NCBI GenBank assembly: GCA_018725275.1
Contig: QLUC01000002.1
Location: forward strand, 1-34,369
Length of the DNA: 34,369 nt
Direction: 5' to 3'
Origin: Bacillota bacterium
GTDB lineage: Bacteria > Bacillota > UBA994
Shown: positions 33,700 to 34,369 of the stretch, piece by piece
Position numbering within the stretch: the stretch's first letter is position 1
How the letters are laid out: each line of letters begins with the position of its first letter
Notes under the pieces: generated by a model
The model's input: only the letters and a program-made list of their open reading frames with translations
Database searches by the model: none
Told to the model about the DNA's origin: nothing
Program-made: the position numbers and the translations under genes

Positions 33700-34359
33700 A
33701 TGCTAGCTCGGACCTGTGCGGAAGTTTATGCTTTGCTCGAGTCAGGGCATATTAGCATCTCCCAGGCCCTGAAGTGTTTGCGGGAAATTGAAGTGCGAAC
33801 AGTTCATCAAAACCCCCAGGCGAGTCCACCGGCGGCAGATGCACTTGTTGATTGCCTCCTAGAGCTAGAATCACTCATTGGGCTTAAAGAAATAAAGACT
33901 TTGGTCAAGGAGATGCAGGCTTTCATCCATATCCAGAGGAGACGTGAAGAGGAGCTGCTCAGCACTGAACGCTTAGTCTTACATATGATTTTCAAGGGCA
34001 ATCCCGGCACCGGGAAGACCACCGTGGCACGGTTGCTGGGTAGAATCTTGCACGGCATGGGAGTGCTCCCTAGGGGCCATTTAGTAGAACTTGAGCGCGC
34101 CGATTTAGTCGGCGAATACATCGGACACACCGCTCAAAAGACGCGGGAACAAATTAAACGGGCCTTAGGAGGCATCCTCTTCATTGATGAGGCCTATTCC
34201 TTAGCCCGCGGCGGGGAGAAAGATTTTGGCAAAGAGGCCATTGACACGATGGTGAAAGCCATGGAGGACCAGAAAGACAACCTTTTAGTAATACTGTCCG
34301 GGTATAGGCTGGAGATGGAACACCTTCTTAAAGCCAACCCTAAGCTCAACTTCCGCTAG
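33700..34359 (+). CDS. SpoVK-like AAA ATPase (CbxX/CfqX family), premature stop near the window end
   Basis: A 219-residue frame with an N-terminal helical segment (about 1-60) and an AAA core. Walker A is FKGNPGTGKTTVARLLG and Walker B is GGILFIDEAYSLA. GEYIGHTAQKTREQIKRA between them is typical of SpoVK and its CbxX relatives. Full-length members have about 90 more residues, normally continuing from NPGLRSRFP. Here the frame reads NPKLNFR and stops at TAG 34357-34359, ten bases before the window ends. Either the gene is truncated or the last bases are unreliable. ATG 33700 behind TAGGGGGTGA is the likely start; the upstream frame to 33574 has no family resemblance. SpoVK supports spore maturation in B. 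subtilis. Confidence 0.82.
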   Translation: MLARTCAEVYALLESGHISISQALKCLREIEVRTVHQNPQASPPAADALVDCLLELESLIGLKEIKTLVKEMQAFIHIQRRREEELLSTERLVLHMIFKGNPGTGKTTVARLLGRILHGMGVLPRGHLVELERADLVGEYIGHTAQKTREQIKRALGGILFIDEAYSLARGGEKDFGKEAIDTMVKAMEDQKDNLLVILSGYRLEMEHLLKANPKLNFR

Positions 34360-34369
34360 GCCCTGCGCC

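Noticed and set aside
33660..33700. Sporulation sigma-E promoter (CATACCAT at 33666-33673) before the SpoVK-like gene
   Set aside because: The -10-like element fits partly, but no matching -35 element is visible at the proper distance.

Overview
The window looks like the chromosome of a strictly anaerobic, probably spore-forming member of the Bacillota (Clostridia-like; the genus cannot be resolved from sequence alone). The evidence is an RNase Y plus YmdB pair, a YitT protein, a SpoVK-type AAA ATPase, a perfect Bacillota-type LexA box (CGAAC-N4-GTTCG) in the recA promoter, strong GGAGG ribosome binding sites, and ferredoxin-dependent fermentative enzymes. Genes are tightly packed, mostly on the plus strand, with many overlapping starts and stops. 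No gene-free stretch exceeds 300 bases, the longest being 33485-33699. No rRNA, tRNA, CRISPR array or insertion sequence was seen.

Region 1 (1-9846) is housekeeping: the 3' part of a YgiQ-type radical SAM gene, rimO, pgsA, a pirin gene on the minus strand, cinA, recA (LexA-controlled), recX, rny, ymdB and an M19 dipeptidase. rny appears to begin at an AUC codon directly after a Rho-independent terminator, and a second related hairpin lies just behind the gene.

Region 2 (9850-23812) is the metabolic core. A GntR-type regulator with a palindromic operator candidate precedes a CdhB-like gene of unclear role, a four-subunit 2-oxoacid:ferredoxin oxidoreductase and glutamate dehydrogenase. After a terminator come both subunits of methylmalonyl-CoA mutase, its MeaB chaperone, methylmalonyl-CoA epimerase, a four-subunit Na+-pumping biotin-dependent methylmalonyl-CoA decarboxylase, and a PduL phosphotransacylase. 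Read together these make a nearly complete route in roughly pathway order: glutamate, 2-oxoglutarate, succinyl-CoA, methylmalonyl-CoA, propionyl-CoA, propionyl phosphate. It would yield reduced ferredoxin, a sodium gradient and an acyl phosphate for ATP. This is the most coherent system in the window; the substrate assignment is inferred from context.

Region 3 (23829-34369) returns to housekeeping: yitT (minus strand), a MurG/UgtP-like glycosyltransferase, miaB, mutS, mutL, miaA and hfq. It ends with a heavily deleted alanine/glycine:cation symporter pseudogene (minus strand), preceded by a possible lysine-riboswitch relic, and a SpoVK-like AAA ATPase that stops prematurely at the window edge.
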